Source: Hyunsoonleella aquatilis (GTDB lineage: Bacteria > Bacteroidota > Bacteroidia > Flavobacteriales > Flavobacteriaceae). From it: a stretch of DNA of 64,000 bases. The stretch lies in contig NZ_JACNMF010000001.1 of NCBI RefSeq assembly GCF_014270105.1, positions 124,001 to 188,000 of the forward strand, given 5' to 3'. Positions 16,605 to 26,533 of the stretch are shown in pieces. Both the position numbers and the translations under genes were made by a program. The stretch's first letter is position 1. Each line of letters starts with the position of its first letter. The notes beneath the pieces were generated by a model. It was not told the origin of the DNA, searched no databases, and was given only the letters and a program-made list of their open reading frames with translations.

Positions 16605-18395
16605 ATGTCAGCACACGCAGATACTCACGCTCACGACGACCACGGACATCATCATAAAGAAACGTTTGTTACTAAATATATTTTTAGTCAAGATCATAAG
16701 ATGATCGCCAAGCAGTATCTTATTACAGGTACTATTATGGGGGTTATTGGGGTAATGATGTCGCTCATGTTTCGTATGCAGATTGCCTGGCCTGAACAGC
16801 CCAATGTGATTTTTGAGGCATTACTTGGTAAATGGGCCCCGGATGGTGTTATGGATGCTGATATCTATTTGGCCTTGGTTACGATACATGGTACCATTAT
16901 GGTATTCTTCGTATTAACAGCCGGTTTGAGTGGAACATTTAGTAACCTTTTAATTCCATTGCAGATCGGAGCAAGAGATATGGCTTCTGGATTTCTTAAT
17001 ATGGTTTCCTATTGGTTATTCTTTTTGTCTAGTGTGGTGATGGTAATATCCCTATTTGTACAGGCTGGACCGGCCGCTGCAGGTTGGACGATTTACCCTC
17101 CGTTGAGTGCCCTGGAATTGGCGCAAGGTGGCTCGGGAATGGGTATGACCTTATGGTTGGTGTCTATGGCCATCTTTATTGCATCATCATTATTAGGGTC
17201 GTTAAATTATATCGTTACGGTAATCAACTTGAGAACTAAGGGGATGTCAATGACCAGATTGCCATTGACGATTTGGGCATTTTTTATTACTGCCGTTATC
17301 GGTGTAATATCTTTCCCGGTGTTATTGTCGGCAGCATTATTGTTGATTATGGATAGAAGTTTCGGTACGTCCTTCTTCTTATCCGATATATTTATTCAAG
17401 GGGAAGTGTTGCACTATCAAGGTGGTTCACCGGTATTATTTGAACATTTGTTTTGGTTCCTAGGACATCCAGAAGTATATATAGTCATATTACCGGCGAT
17501 GGGTCTGGTTTCTGAAATCATGGCATCCAACTCACGTAAACCCATTTTTGGTTACCGTGCGATGATCGCTTCTATTTTGGCGATTGCATTTCTTTCAACC
17601 ATTGTATGGGGGCACCACATGTTTATCTCCGGAATGAATCCATTCTTAGGCTCAGTATTTACATTTACTACTTTATTGATTGCGATACCTTCTGCTGTTA
17701 AAGCCTTCAACTGGATTACCACCCTCTGGAAGGGTAATCTCCAAATGAACCCCGCAATGCTGTTCTCCATTGGTTTTGTATCAACCTTTATCACTGGAGG
17801 TTTAACAGGGATTATTTTAGGAGATTCGGCATTGGATATCAATGTGCATGATACTTATTTTGTTGTGGCACACTTCCACTTGGTAATGGGTATCTCAGCA
17901 TTGTACGGGATGTTTGCTGGGATTTACCACTGGTATCCAAAAATGTTTGGTAGAATGTTAAATAAGAACTTAGGTTATATTCACTTTTGGGTAACCGCGG
18001 TTTGCGCCTACGGAGTATTCTTCCCAATGCATTTTATTGGTATGGCAGGTTTACCGCGTCGTTATTATACCAACAGCAACTTCCCATTATTTGATGATTT
18101 AGCTGATGTTAATGTGATTATTACCATATTTGCTTTGGTGGGTGGTGCAGTTCAAATTTTGTATCTATACAATTTCTTTGCAAGCATTTTCTTTGGAAAG
18201 AAAACAGTTCAAAATCCATGGAAATCGACTACACTTGAATGGACAGCACCAATTAAGCATATTCACGGTAACTGGGAAGGTGAGATTCCACATGTACACC
18301 GTTGGGCTTACGATTACAGTAAGCCAGGTCATGATGAAGACTTCGTACCTCAAAACATTCCGTTAAAGGACGGAGAGGAAGAGTTACAGCACTAG
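16605..18395 (+). CDS. ctaD: Cytochrome c oxidase subunit I
   Basis: This 596-residue catalytic subunit reduces oxygen to water at the heme a3-CuB centre and pumps protons. Heme and CuB ligands are present: His95 (TIHGTIM), His288 with cross-linked Tyr292 (GHPEVY), His337-His338 (GHHMF), and His423 and His425 (AHFHLVM). GHPEVY with the K-channel residues indicates an A-type oxidase. The first 17 residues hold seven histidines (MSAHADTHAHDDHGHHH). The missing subunits III and IV lie about 40 kb downstream at 57329-59536. This is the last gene of the act-cta operon. Confidence 0.96.
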   Translation: MSAHADTHAHDDHGHHHKETFVTKYIFSQDHKMIAKQYLITGTIMGVIGVMMSLMFRMQIAWPEQPNVIFEALLGKWAPDGVMDADIYLALVTIHGTIMVFFVLTAGLSGTFSNLLIPLQIGARDMASGFLNMVSYWLFFLSSVVMVISLFVQAGPAAAGWTIYPPLSALELAQGGSGMGMTLWLVSMAIFIASSLLGSLNYIVTVINLRTKGMSMTRLPLTIWAFFITAVIGVISFPVLLSAALLLIMDRSFGTSFFLSDIFIQGEVLHYQGGSPVLFEHLFWFLGHPEVYIVILPAMGLVSEIMASNSRKPIFGYRAMIASILAIAFLSTIVWGHHMFISGMNPFLGSVFTFTTLLIAIPSAVKAFNWITTLWKGNLQMNPAMLFSIGFVSTFITGGLTGIILGDSALDINVHDTYFVVAHFHLVMGISALYGMFAGIYHWYPKMFGRMLNKNLGYIHFWVTAVCAYGVFFPMHFIGMAGLPRRYYTNSNFPLFDDLADVNVIITIFALVGGAVQILYLYNFFASIFFGKKTVQNPWKSTTLEWTAPIKHIHGNWEGEIPHVHRWAYDYSKPGHDEDFVPQNIPLKDGEEELQH

Positions 18396-18420
18396 CAGTT
18401 AGAATTAATCTTACAATACA

Positions 18421-18448
18421 GAAGCCCGCTTTTAAGCGGGTTTTTCTG
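18421..18448 (+). terminator. Rho-independent terminator of the act-cta operon
   Basis: CCCGCTT (18425-18431) pairs perfectly with AAGCGGG (18434-18440) around a two-base loop and is followed by five T. It starts 26 bases after the ctaD stop codon. Confidence 0.9.
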
Positions 18449-18626
18449 TTTAAATGCATTTTATTTTCGATGAAATGTAAAAAATTTTCAAAAAAATCGA
18501 TGAAATACAAAAAAATCAGTTAAATTGCAGTCGGAAAATATGTATATAAAGATGGGTGAATTCGATATGATCCCCTGAGTTTACAATATTTTCAAGTATT
18601 AATTGTGATTTTTTAAAATTTCAATC

Positions 18627-21600
18627 ATGACAACCAAATCTACCTCTAGAAATGCATGGTATTATGCATTTTTAATCTTTCTCTCATGGGGTGCAACGTC
18701 TTCCCTGTATGCACAATGCCCCACAATAACCGATCCTAACCCGCCTCCCATTTGTGATGCTTCAGGTTTTACCTTTAACGATTTAAATGCTTTTGCTACG
18801 GATGGTGGTGATGGTATTGTTTGGTACGATATGCTTTCTGGTGGAAGTGCATTTAACCCAAACGAACTTGTACCTGAAGGCACCTATTATGCAGACAATG
18901 ATTCTGGTGATTGCGCTACACGACCATCAATTACCGTTGACTTTCAGGTGAATGCTACAGGGGTTAATTTAGATGAAATTTATTGTAGCAACGAAAACAG
19001 TACTGTTCAGGACTATAACGATGATGTGTTACAACCAAGTTTTCCTACAGGTGCTACATCTGTTGAAATTTATTATGATTTAGGGTTAACCATTCAGGCT
19101 AATTCAACAGATATTTTCTCCGTTGGAGGGACAAATCTTTATATAATTTTTATTGATGGTTCTAATTGTAGAAGCCAAATAGAGTTTTCACAAGTAGGTG
19201 TTTTTAGTTCCCCAACTGATCCGACTCCCGTTTCGCCTCAAGAATTTTGTTCTGATTCAAACCCATTGGTAGGAAATTTAGATCCGGGAACCACCGCTAC
19301 CAACTTTAATTGGTATGCCAATTTGGATGGTTCTGGAAATCCAATTCCTCCTGCCTTAGCTTTAACAACACCTTTGGTGGACGGTAATACCTATTATATC
19401 CAAATTGACGATATTTTTTGTGTGAGTAACCCTGTGGCGGTTACCGTCAATATTGATGATCCAGCGGATGCAGGGTCATCCGGAAATTTAGAATACTGTA
19501 ATGATAGTTTACCAGGCTCCGACTTCGATTTATTTAATGAATTGGGCGGTACGCCTGAAGCCTCAGGTTCGTGGTCTGGACCCTTGGCTACTTCGAATGG
19601 TCATTTAGGAACAGTGAACATTTCATCATTAACCACTGCGGGTATCTACACATTTACTTATACGGTATCAGGAAATGGCGCATGTCCAGATGCCACAGCG
19701 AATGTGGTGATAACGGTATATGAAACATTGAGTTCGGGAACACCATCTTTAGCCAATCCGGCAACATATTGTGAATCTACTGTGCCAACCAACCTGGATT
19801 TGTTCACATTATTGGATAATGAAGACCCTAATGGACAATGGACACAAGGCACTTCGAGTACGGATCCGGTGGTAGCATCACCTATTGATTTAACTGGATT
19901 TACGGCTAACACTTATAATTTTACCTATACTCAAAATCTATTGCCCAACCCGTGTCCAGAAGAATCAACAACTGTACAGGTGGTGGTACTTCCGGACCCT
20001 CATGCCGGAAATGCCATAAATCAAACTTTTTGTGAAAATGATTTAAGTGCAAATTCCCCTTTTGATTTATTTGATGCCTTGGATGGTTCACAGGATAATA
20101 ACTCTGGCACATGGACCGATTCAGGAAGCAATACCATTTCAAATTCGATTGATATTACTAGCTTTACCGTAGCCGGAAGCCCGTATCTATTCACTTACAC
20201 TATTGATAATGGAAGCTGTTCAGATTCGGAGCAGATTTCAATTACCGTAGAAGACGCCCCCGAATCAGGAAACCCAGTCGCATCTTTTCCTGAATACTGT
20301 GAAGGTTCAGCACCGTCAAACTATAATCTTTTTGATTTACTAGAAAACGAAGATCAAACGGGAACATGGTACATTGGAACGGACAATACAGGAGCAACAA
20401 CTACCAATACCCAAGATTTATCGAGTTTTATTCCCGGAACCTATGATTACACTTTTGATGTGGACGCTATCGGAAGCTGTGATGACGTATTGGTGACGGT
20501 ACAAATCACGATTAACCCGCTTCCAAATACGGGAATACCCGATTCACCAACATATTGTGAAAACGATTTAGCCTCAAATTCACCATTGGATTTGTTTGGC
20601 CAATTAACAGGTGAAGATTCGGGTGGTACTTGGACAGATGATGGTACTTCTGGAGCCCTAACGGGTAGTGATGTTGATTTAACTTTATTGACCATTGGAA
20701 GTTATAATTTCAATTATACCATTACTGATTCGAATGGCTGTACCAATAGCTCATCAGTTACCATTACGGTTGAAGATGCCCCAGAATCAGGAAGCCCAGT
20801 AGCTACTTTCCCAGAATACTGTGAAGGTTCTGCACCATCAAGCTATAATCTTTTTGATTTACTAGAAAACGAAGATCAAGCGGGAACATGGTATGTTGGA
20901 ACGGACAATACAGGCGCAGCAACTACCAATACCCAAGACTTATCAAGCCTTATTCCTGGAACCTATGATTACACATTTGATGTGGACGCCATAGGAAGCT
21001 GTGATGACCCCTTGGTTACAGTACAGGTCATAATAAATCCGCTTCCAAATACAGGTATTCCCGATTCACCTACATATTGCGAAAATGATTTAGTCTCAAA
21101 TTCACCTTTGGATTTGTTCGGTCAATTGTCTGGTGAAGATAATGGAGGAACTTGGACGGATGATGATGCATCCGGGGCATTAACGGGAAGCGATGTAGAT
21201 TTAACGGCACTTACCATTGGAAATTATAGCTTCACATATACCATTACCGATGCTAATGGCTGTACAAACAGTTCAACCGTAACAATTACAGTTGAAGATG
21301 CCCCAGAATCTGGAACTGCAAATACTCCGGTGGAGTTTTGCCTAGTGGAAATTACAGTTGGCCAAACCTATAACTTATTCGATTTGTTATCTGATGAAGA
21401 TCAAACGGGTTCGTGGAATGATGATGACGCTTCGGGCGCATTGTCTGGAAATGTGGTTGCCATTGACGGATTGATGGCGGGTACTTATAATTTCACCTAT
21501 GATGTAGATGCCATCGGAAGTTGTGATGACGTTGATGTAACGGTTAGCATCGTTATTAATGATTCGCCACCGCCGGGAGCACCGACGCCTCAATCTTTTT

Positions 21601-23321
21601 GCGATTCGGGGACTGTTGGCGATTTATCCGCTACGGGTAATAACATTCAATGGTATGACATAGCAGTCGGCGGTACGCCACTAGATGCAAGTACAGACCT
21701 TGTAGATGGCCAAACCTATTACGCTACTCAAACCGATGCCACAACTAACTGCGAATCTTCTGTACGAACAGCAATTAGTGTAAATATTTATCAAACGCCA
21801 AATGCGGGTGATCCAAACAGCACAGGCATTGTAGCGTGTAATGACAATACTGCTATTGATTTATTTACCGGGTTGGACGGATCGGAAGATGCAGGAGGTA
21901 CTTGGCAAAACGATGATGGCGTTGGAAACCTTAGTGGAAGCTCGTTGGATGCTACCGGAGTAACTCCTGGAACGTATCAATTCACCTATTTGGTTTCCGG
22001 GAATGCACCATGTGTGGATGATAGCGAAACCATAACCATTACTATCGAAGCACCTTTAAATGCAGGTCCAACCATAAACCCTACGTTGGATATTTGTAGC
22101 AATAACGGAGCCGTGGATTTATTTACTTTATTGGGAGGTGCTGATACAGGAGGTACATGGTCACCTGCTTTAGATAGTGGCACTGGACTTTTTGACCCTT
22201 TGGTTGATCCGGACGGTACTTATACTTATACGTTAAGTAATAGTTGCGGTACGTTTACCAATGAAATAGCTATTACAGTAACACAGGCCCCAAATGCCGG
22301 CACTAGTACCAGCGTTGGTTTGTGTATGATTGATGCCCCGATTGATTTATTCACGGAATTGGGCAATCCCCAAACTGGCGGCACTTGGTCGCCTGCCCTG
22401 GCAAGTGGTACCGGAGTTTTTGATCCAGCCGTCGATGCCCCTGGGGTATATACTTATACAATTATTGCTATTGCACCATGCTCGCCGGATAACTCTGCAA
22501 CGGTAACAGTGGCGGTAAATGATAGTCCTCCGTTGACTGTCTTGGATCCGAATCCAACTTTCTGTTTGACGGATAATCCAACGGTAGCGGATTTAACCAA
22601 TAGTGTTCAGGCAACGGGAACCATTACTTGGTATGATGATGCAAGCCTTACCACAGCACTTAATGCTTCCGATGCATTAGTGGATGGAGAGGATTACTTT
22701 GGAACACAAACTGACGGAACCAATTGCGAATCTTCCATGAATGTAGAATTGAACGTTACCATCAATGATATGGCCACACCAACATTGAACGATACTTCAG
22801 AAACCTATTGTATTAATGACGGCCCAACCATAGCAACGCTTTCAGATAATGTTTTAGAATACGATGCAAATGCGGATAACCTAAGATGGTATGATGCACC
22901 AACGGGAGGAAATCTAATTTCAGAAGATACAACCCTCGGACTTGCAACTTATTATGCCGTTTTAGTTGATCCGAATACCGGATGCGAAAGTTCGGTGCGA
23001 TTGGAAGTAACGCCAGATATCACTGCCTGTGGCGACATCCGAATACCGGATGGATTTTCACCGAATGATGATGGGATGAACGACACTTTCGATATTGACA
23101 ACCTCGCGATTTTGTATCCAAATTTCGAAATGGAAATTTACAATCGAAATGGAAATATCGTGTACCGAGGCAATGCGAATACACCACGATTTGATGGTAC
23201 GTCCAATCAAGTTCGCGTAGCGCTCAAAGGTGATTTGCCGGTTGGAGTGTATTTCTACATCTTCAGTTACAACGATGGGATAAAACAACCAGTACAAGGA
23301 CGCTTATACTTAAGCAGATAA
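18627..23321 (+). CDS. Giant T9SS-secreted adhesin-like protein with type B sorting domain
   Basis: This 1564-residue surface or secreted protein starts with a signal peptide (about 1-30, ending SLYAQ). It continues as about 13 similar Ig/SprB-like modules of some 85-95 residues, each with the recurring pattern YCE or FC, then DLF..L, GTW and TYTFTYT. Residues 541-888 are two copies of a 174-residue unit. The end (from about 1470: IPDGFSPNDDGMNDTFDI, MEIYNRNGNIVYRG, PVGVYFYIFSYND) is the gliding-motility-type (type B) C-terminal sorting domain recognised by T9SS. It is followed by porP/sprF and ompA-family genes, the usual partners of such adhesins. Adhesion or gliding is the likely role, and the ligand is unknown. 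Confidence 0.9.
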   Translation: MTTKSTSRNAWYYAFLIFLSWGATSSLYAQCPTITDPNPPPICDASGFTFNDLNAFATDGGDGIVWYDMLSGGSAFNPNELVPEGTYYADNDSGDCATRPSITVDFQVNATGVNLDEIYCSNENSTVQDYNDDVLQPSFPTGATSVEIYYDLGLTIQANSTDIFSVGGTNLYIIFIDGSNCRSQIEFSQVGVFSSPTDPTPVSPQEFCSDSNPLVGNLDPGTTATNFNWYANLDGSGNPIPPALALTTPLVDGNTYYIQIDDIFCVSNPVAVTVNIDDPADAGSSGNLEYCNDSLPGSDFDLFNELGGTPEASGSWSGPLATSNGHLGTVNISSLTTAGIYTFTYTVSGNGACPDATANVVITVYETLSSGTPSLANPATYCESTVPTNLDLFTLLDNEDPNGQWTQGTSSTDPVVASPIDLTGFTANTYNFTYTQNLLPNPCPEESTTVQVVVLPDPHAGNAINQTFCENDLSANSPFDLFDALDGSQDNNSGTWTDSGSNTISNSIDITSFTVAGSPYLFTYTIDNGSCSDSEQISITVEDAPESGNPVASFPEYCEGSAPSNYNLFDLLENEDQTGTWYIGTDNTGATTTNTQDLSSFIPGTYDYTFDVDAIGSCDDVLVTVQITINPLPNTGIPDSPTYCENDLASNSPLDLFGQLTGEDSGGTWTDDGTSGALTGSDVDLTLLTIGSYNFNYTITDSNGCTNSSSVTITVEDAPESGSPVATFPEYCEGSAPSSYNLFDLLENEDQAGTWYVGTDNTGAATTNTQDLSSLIPGTYDYTFDVDAIGSCDDPLVTVQVIINPLPNTGIPDSPTYCENDLVSNSPLDLFGQLSGEDNGGTWTDDDASGALTGSDVDLTALTIGNYSFTYTITDANGCTNSSTVTITVEDAPESGTANTPVEFCLVEITVGQTYNLFDLLSDEDQTGSWNDDDASGALSGNVVAIDGLMAGTYNFTYDVDAIGSCDDVDVTVSIVINDSPPPGAPTPQSFCDSGTVGDLSATGNNIQWYDIAVGGTPLDASTDLVDGQTYYATQTDATTNCESSVRTAISVNIYQTPNAGDPNSTGIVACNDNTAIDLFTGLDGSEDAGGTWQNDDGVGNLSGSSLDATGVTPGTYQFTYLVSGNAPCVDDSETITITIEAPLNAGPTINPTLDICSNNGAVDLFTLLGGADTGGTWSPALDSGTGLFDPLVDPDGTYTYTLSNSCGTFTNEIAITVTQAPNAGTSTSVGLCMIDAPIDLFTELGNPQTGGTWSPALASGTGVFDPAVDAPGVYTYTIIAIAPCSPDNSATVTVAVNDSPPLTVLDPNPTFCLTDNPTVADLTNSVQATGTITWYDDASLTTALNASDALVDGEDYFGTQTDGTNCESSMNVELNVTINDMATPTLNDTSETYCINDGPTIATLSDNVLEYDANADNLRWYDAPTGGNLISEDTTLGLATYYAVLVDPNTGCESSVRLEVTPDITACGDIRIPDGFSPNDDGMNDTFDIDNLAILYPNFEMEIYNRNGNIVYRGNANTPRFDGTSNQVRVALKGDLPVGVYFYIFSYNDGIKQPVQGRLYLSR
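20247..21290 (+). repeat. Two tandem 522-bp repeats inside the adhesin gene
   Basis: The unit at 20247-20768 is repeated at 20769-21290 with exactly the same length (174 codons each). Both start with VEDAPESG and contain FPEYCEGSAPS, ENDL, and TNSS-type ends. A third, partial copy starts at 21291. The copies differ at scattered, mostly synonymous sites, so the duplication is not brand new. Confidence 0.88.
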
Positions 23322-23349
23322 CATAATTAATAAAGCAAAATTTAAAAAG

Positions 23350-24306
23350 ATGAAACATTTAAATTTATATCAAAACATCCTTGCTTTGTTAAGTATAGCA
23401 TTGTTATCCTTGCAAAGTACAGCACAACAAGATCCTCAGTTTACACAATATATGTATAATATGAGCGTGATCAATCCGGCATACGCAACAGCGGAAGAGG
23501 GTATTTTAAACCTTGGCGGACTTTACCGAACCCAATGGGTAGGAGTGGAAGGTGCTCCAAGAACGGGAACCTTTTTCGCCCATACCCCTATCAACGAGAG
23601 AATAGAAGCCGGTATTTCCTTTACCAATGACAATATTGGTGATATTGTAAACGAAAACAACATTTTTGCCGATGTGGCTTATGTGCTTCCGGTAGGTCTT
23701 GAAAGTAAGATTTCTTTTGGGGTGAAAGCAGGTCTGAGAATGTTCGATGCCAACTTTGATGGCTTGGTATTGCAATCGGGTCCTGCGAGTGGGGATAACG
23801 CTTTTAATGAAAATGTCAATCGCGCTTTTCCCAATTTAGGTATCGGGGCCTTCTTTTTCACGGATAATTATTATTTGGGGCTGTCTGCGCCAAACATGCT
23901 GTCCACAAAACATTTGGAAAATGAAAACGGCATCAAGGCCACAGGTGTGGAAAGTGTCCATTTCTTTTTCACTGGAGGATACGTATTCGATATCAACGAA
24001 AATCTCAAACTAAAACCGGCATTTATGGGACGCGCCGTAAAAGGTGCACCGTTGGCCTTGGATATAACGGCTAATGTGCTCATACATGAAAAACTGGAAG
24101 CAGGTCTGGGTTATAGACTGGGCGATGCCGTAAGTGCTTTGGTAAACTTCAGAGTAACACCTGATTTGAGAATCGGATATGCCTATGATTATACGACAAC
24201 TAATTTAGGTGATTTCAATTCGGGATCGCACGAAATATTCATTTTGTTTGATGTGGACCTCTTCGGGTTTAAAGGCGGTTACGACCGTTCACCGCGATTC
24301 TTCTAA
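23350..24306 (+). CDS. PorP/SprF family type IX secretion membrane protein
   Basis: This 318-residue outer-membrane protein has a signal peptide (about 1-25, ending STAQQ). The family hallmark QDPQFTQYMYNMSVINPAYA lies at the mature N terminus, and beta-strand-rich sequence runs to a final Arg-Phe-Phe. PorP/SprF proteins anchor or help deliver specific T9SS type B adhesins, each usually encoded next to its own adhesin. Here it is 28 bases after the giant adhesin gene, so it is probably dedicated to that cargo. A gene symbol is not given because several paralogues per genome are normal. Confidence 0.92.
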   Translation: MKHLNLYQNILALLSIALLSLQSTAQQDPQFTQYMYNMSVINPAYATAEEGILNLGGLYRTQWVGVEGAPRTGTFFAHTPINERIEAGISFTNDNIGDIVNENNIFADVAYVLPVGLESKISFGVKAGLRMFDANFDGLVLQSGPASGDNAFNENVNRAFPNLGIGAFFFTDNYYLGLSAPNMLSTKHLENENGIKATGVESVHFFFTGGYVFDINENLKLKPAFMGRAVKGAPLALDITANVLIHEKLEAGLGYRLGDAVSALVNFRVTPDLRIGYAYDYTTTNLGDFNSGSHEIFILFDVDLFGFKGGYDRSPRFF

Positions 24307-24324
24307 CAGTTAATACAAGGAAAC

Positions 24325-26214
24325 ATGAAAAAATTTATATACATATTGGCAAGCCTTTTATTAGTTAGCGGAATGGGGTTTGCGCAAAAGAAAAACCTAA
24401 AACGAGTGAATACACTTTTTGAAATGAGGGCCTATAAGGATGCTGCCGAAATATACGAAACCAAAGAACGTTCACAAGAAGTGTTACAAAATTTGGCCGA
24501 TTGTTACTATTACAATTCCAGCCTTCAAAAGGCTATTAAAACCTACAGGGAATTATTTGTGGAGTATGGCGATTCTATTGATATAGACTATCACTTCCGA
24601 TTTGCCCAGGCTTTAAAGGGTGTTGAGCAATACAAGGAGGCCGACATGCATTTGAGCAGATATTACAATGCTCCAATAAACACTTTGGCATTCATTGAGG
24701 AAACGGATAAAACCACACCGCATACCTTCAAATTGAAACAAATTGAAAACCTAAATTCAAGTAGTGATTTTGGATTGTCTTTTTATGGCGAAGATAAAGT
24801 AGCTTTTGCTTCCGCAAGGAACTCGGAAAATCCTGCCTATTCGTGGAATAATTTACCCTATTTGGATTTGTACAGTGGTACGTTGAACAGTCAAAATGTA
24901 CTTGAAAATGTAGTGCCTTTTTCAGAATCTATTAATACCGAATCCCACGAAAGTAATGCAGTGTTCACCAAGGATGGGAAAACCATGTATTTCAATAGAA
25001 CAAATACAACCAGAAAGAAAACGGACAAAGACCGGATCGCCCATATCAAAATTTATAAAGCGGAATTGGTGGATGGAGTTTGGACGAATGTTTCAGCATT
25101 GCCATTTACCTCAAATTCATACAGTACTGAGCATCCCGCTTTGAGCTATGACGAAAAAACGTTGTATTTCGCCAGTGATATGCCCGGAACCTTTGGTAGT
25201 TTTGATATTTACAAAGTGGCCATAAATGAAGACGGCACCTATGGCGAACCTGAAAATTTAGGTGAAACTATCAATACAAAACATAGGGAACAATTCCCGT
25301 ATATCAGCAAATACGATGTGCTGTATTTTTCGTCCATCGGTCATTTAGGCTATGGCGGATTGGATGTCTTTAGGAGTAATTTGGTAAACGGTGCATTTGA
25401 TAAACCGGTTAACCTGGGCAGTACCATTAATAGTCCTTTGGATGATTTTGCATATGTAGTAAGAGAGAAAGATAACAAAGGGTTTGTGTCATCAAATAGA
25501 ACCGGATACGACAGATTATTTGGTTTTAAAAGAGAAATAAATCCCCAAACCATATATCAAGTTGAAGGTATAGTGCAAGATTTAAATAGTAAGGAGTTAT
25601 TAGCAGGATCTTTGGTAACCTTATTTGATGAATCTGATACCGTAATTCAAGACACTATTGTTGGAGATGATGCGTATTATATTTTCAAAATAGAACCCAA
25701 TAAAAAATATAAAGTACGAGGAATTCGAAAAGCTTACATCCCTCAGGATGTTGAGTTTTCTACAGACAGTAAGGGGAAGGTACAGCATAATATTTATCTA
25801 AATTTAGAATCTTTTGCGGATGCCGAAGATCGAATAAAGAAAGATAATAAGACCGATGAGGTCAAGGTAGAGTTAGACAAAATTTATTTTGATTTTGATA
25901 AGTCCGACATTCGTGAAGATGCGGCAACCACCTTGAACGTGCTGGTGGACTTAATGAAGAAATACCCAACCATGGAAGTGGAGGTGTCGGCACATACGGA
26001 TGCCCGTGGTCCCGACCAGTACAATTTGGATTTATCCAAACGCAGAGCGGCCTCAACTTTAGAGTATTTAGTAAGCCAAGGCATTGCCCGCGACCGATTG
26101 AAAAGTATCGGCTATGGCGAAATGCAACCACTTAATAAATGCGTAAAAGAAGGCATTTGTACCGACGAAGAATATGACATCAATAGACGTTGCGAGTTTA
26201 CCATTTTGAAATGA
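24325..26214 (+). CDS. OmpA-family protein with TPR-like, PD40 propeller and carboxypeptidase-like domains
   Basis: This 629-residue envelope protein is related to PorE-type proteins. It has a signal peptide (about 1-20) and TPR-like helices (about 25-125). A WD40/PD40 beta-propeller spans about 150-410, with recurring ALSYDEKTLYFASDMPGTFG-like blades. A carboxypeptidase-regulatory-like domain covers about 415-495. An OmpA C-terminal domain at about 515-629 has the peptidoglycan-binding pattern YFDFDKSDI, HTDARG and DLSKRRA. It probably ties the PorP/adhesin system to the cell wall. It lies 18 bases after the PorP/SprF gene and ends the cassette. Confidence 0.9.
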   Translation: MKKFIYILASLLLVSGMGFAQKKNLKRVNTLFEMRAYKDAAEIYETKERSQEVLQNLADCYYYNSSLQKAIKTYRELFVEYGDSIDIDYHFRFAQALKGVEQYKEADMHLSRYYNAPINTLAFIEETDKTTPHTFKLKQIENLNSSSDFGLSFYGEDKVAFASARNSENPAYSWNNLPYLDLYSGTLNSQNVLENVVPFSESINTESHESNAVFTKDGKTMYFNRTNTTRKKTDKDRIAHIKIYKAELVDGVWTNVSALPFTSNSYSTEHPALSYDEKTLYFASDMPGTFGSFDIYKVAINEDGTYGEPENLGETINTKHREQFPYISKYDVLYFSSIGHLGYGGLDVFRSNLVNGAFDKPVNLGSTINSPLDDFAYVVREKDNKGFVSSNRTGYDRLFGFKREINPQTIYQVEGIVQDLNSKELLAGSLVTLFDESDTVIQDTIVGDDAYYIFKIEPNKKYKVRGIRKAYIPQDVEFSTDSKGKVQHNIYLNLESFADAEDRIKKDNKTDEVKVELDKIYFDFDKSDIREDAATTLNVLVDLMKKYPTMEVEVSAHTDARGPDQYNLDLSKRRAASTLEYLVSQGIARDRLKSIGYGEMQPLNKCVKEGICTDEEYDINRRCEFTILK

Positions 26215-26338
26215 GTTGTATCCAATAAATAATCATATCGACTGAGAAATGTTTACAACGAATTACATCTGACTTATATTGAAAAATAAATTCGGCCAGA
26301 TGAAATAACCAACCATTTTTATACCAACCAGAAGCCTG

Positions 26339-26382
26339 AAAGCCTTTCTGAACGACAACCGTCGGGATTGAAAGGCTTTTTG
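26339..26382 (+). terminator. Terminator of the adhesin/PorP/OmpA cassette
   Basis: AAAGCCTTTC (26339-26348) pairs with GAAAGGCTTT (26370-26379), enclosing an inner hairpin CGAC/GTCG, and is followed by T residues. Confidence 0.85.
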
Positions 26383-26436
26383 TTTATATTTGCTTGTGCT
26401 TAACTTGTTACAGTATCTTGTCATTCCGCACTGTTC

Positions 26437-26456
26437 CACTGAGCGTGGTCGAAGTG
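26437..26456 (+). repeat. Dispersed GAGCGCAGTCGAAG-type repeat, copy 1
   Basis: The sequence is CACTGAGCGTGGTCGAAGTG, with CACT/AGTG ends able to pair. It is a diverged member of the family seen at five other sites in this window. Confidence 0.75.
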
Positions 26457-26505
26457 TGATGCGGAATCCACTTTTTTCTATTATTTAAGTTGACACAAAA
26501 TGTCG

Positions 26506-26525
26506 CCCTGAGCGCAGTCGAAGGG
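26506..26525 (+). repeat. Dispersed GAGCGCAGTCGAAG-type repeat, copy 2
   Basis: The sequence is CCCTGAGCGCAGTCGAAGGG, with compensating ends (CCCT/AGGG) around the same core. It lies 8 bases before the ruvB start codon. Confidence 0.8.
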
Positions 26526-26533
26526 TCTCAAAT

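Larger units (their letters stand above)
26215..26533 (+). other. Intergenic region with terminator, repeats and a candidate ruvB promoter
   Basis: This 319-base gap has no gene that I can support. It holds a terminator (26339-26382), a -7-like TATATTTG at 26385-26392 that may serve ruvB, and two copies of the GAGCGnnGTCGAAG dispersed repeat (26437-26456 and 26506-26525). The first repeat copy is nested in a longer hairpin whose outer arms are ATTCCGCA (26423-26430) and TGCGGAAT (26460-26467). Confidence 0.7.

Noticed and set aside
18627-23321. Possible CRISPR-like array suggested by regular repeats
   Set aside because: The repeats are 522-bp protein-coding units in frame, not short repeats with unique spacers.
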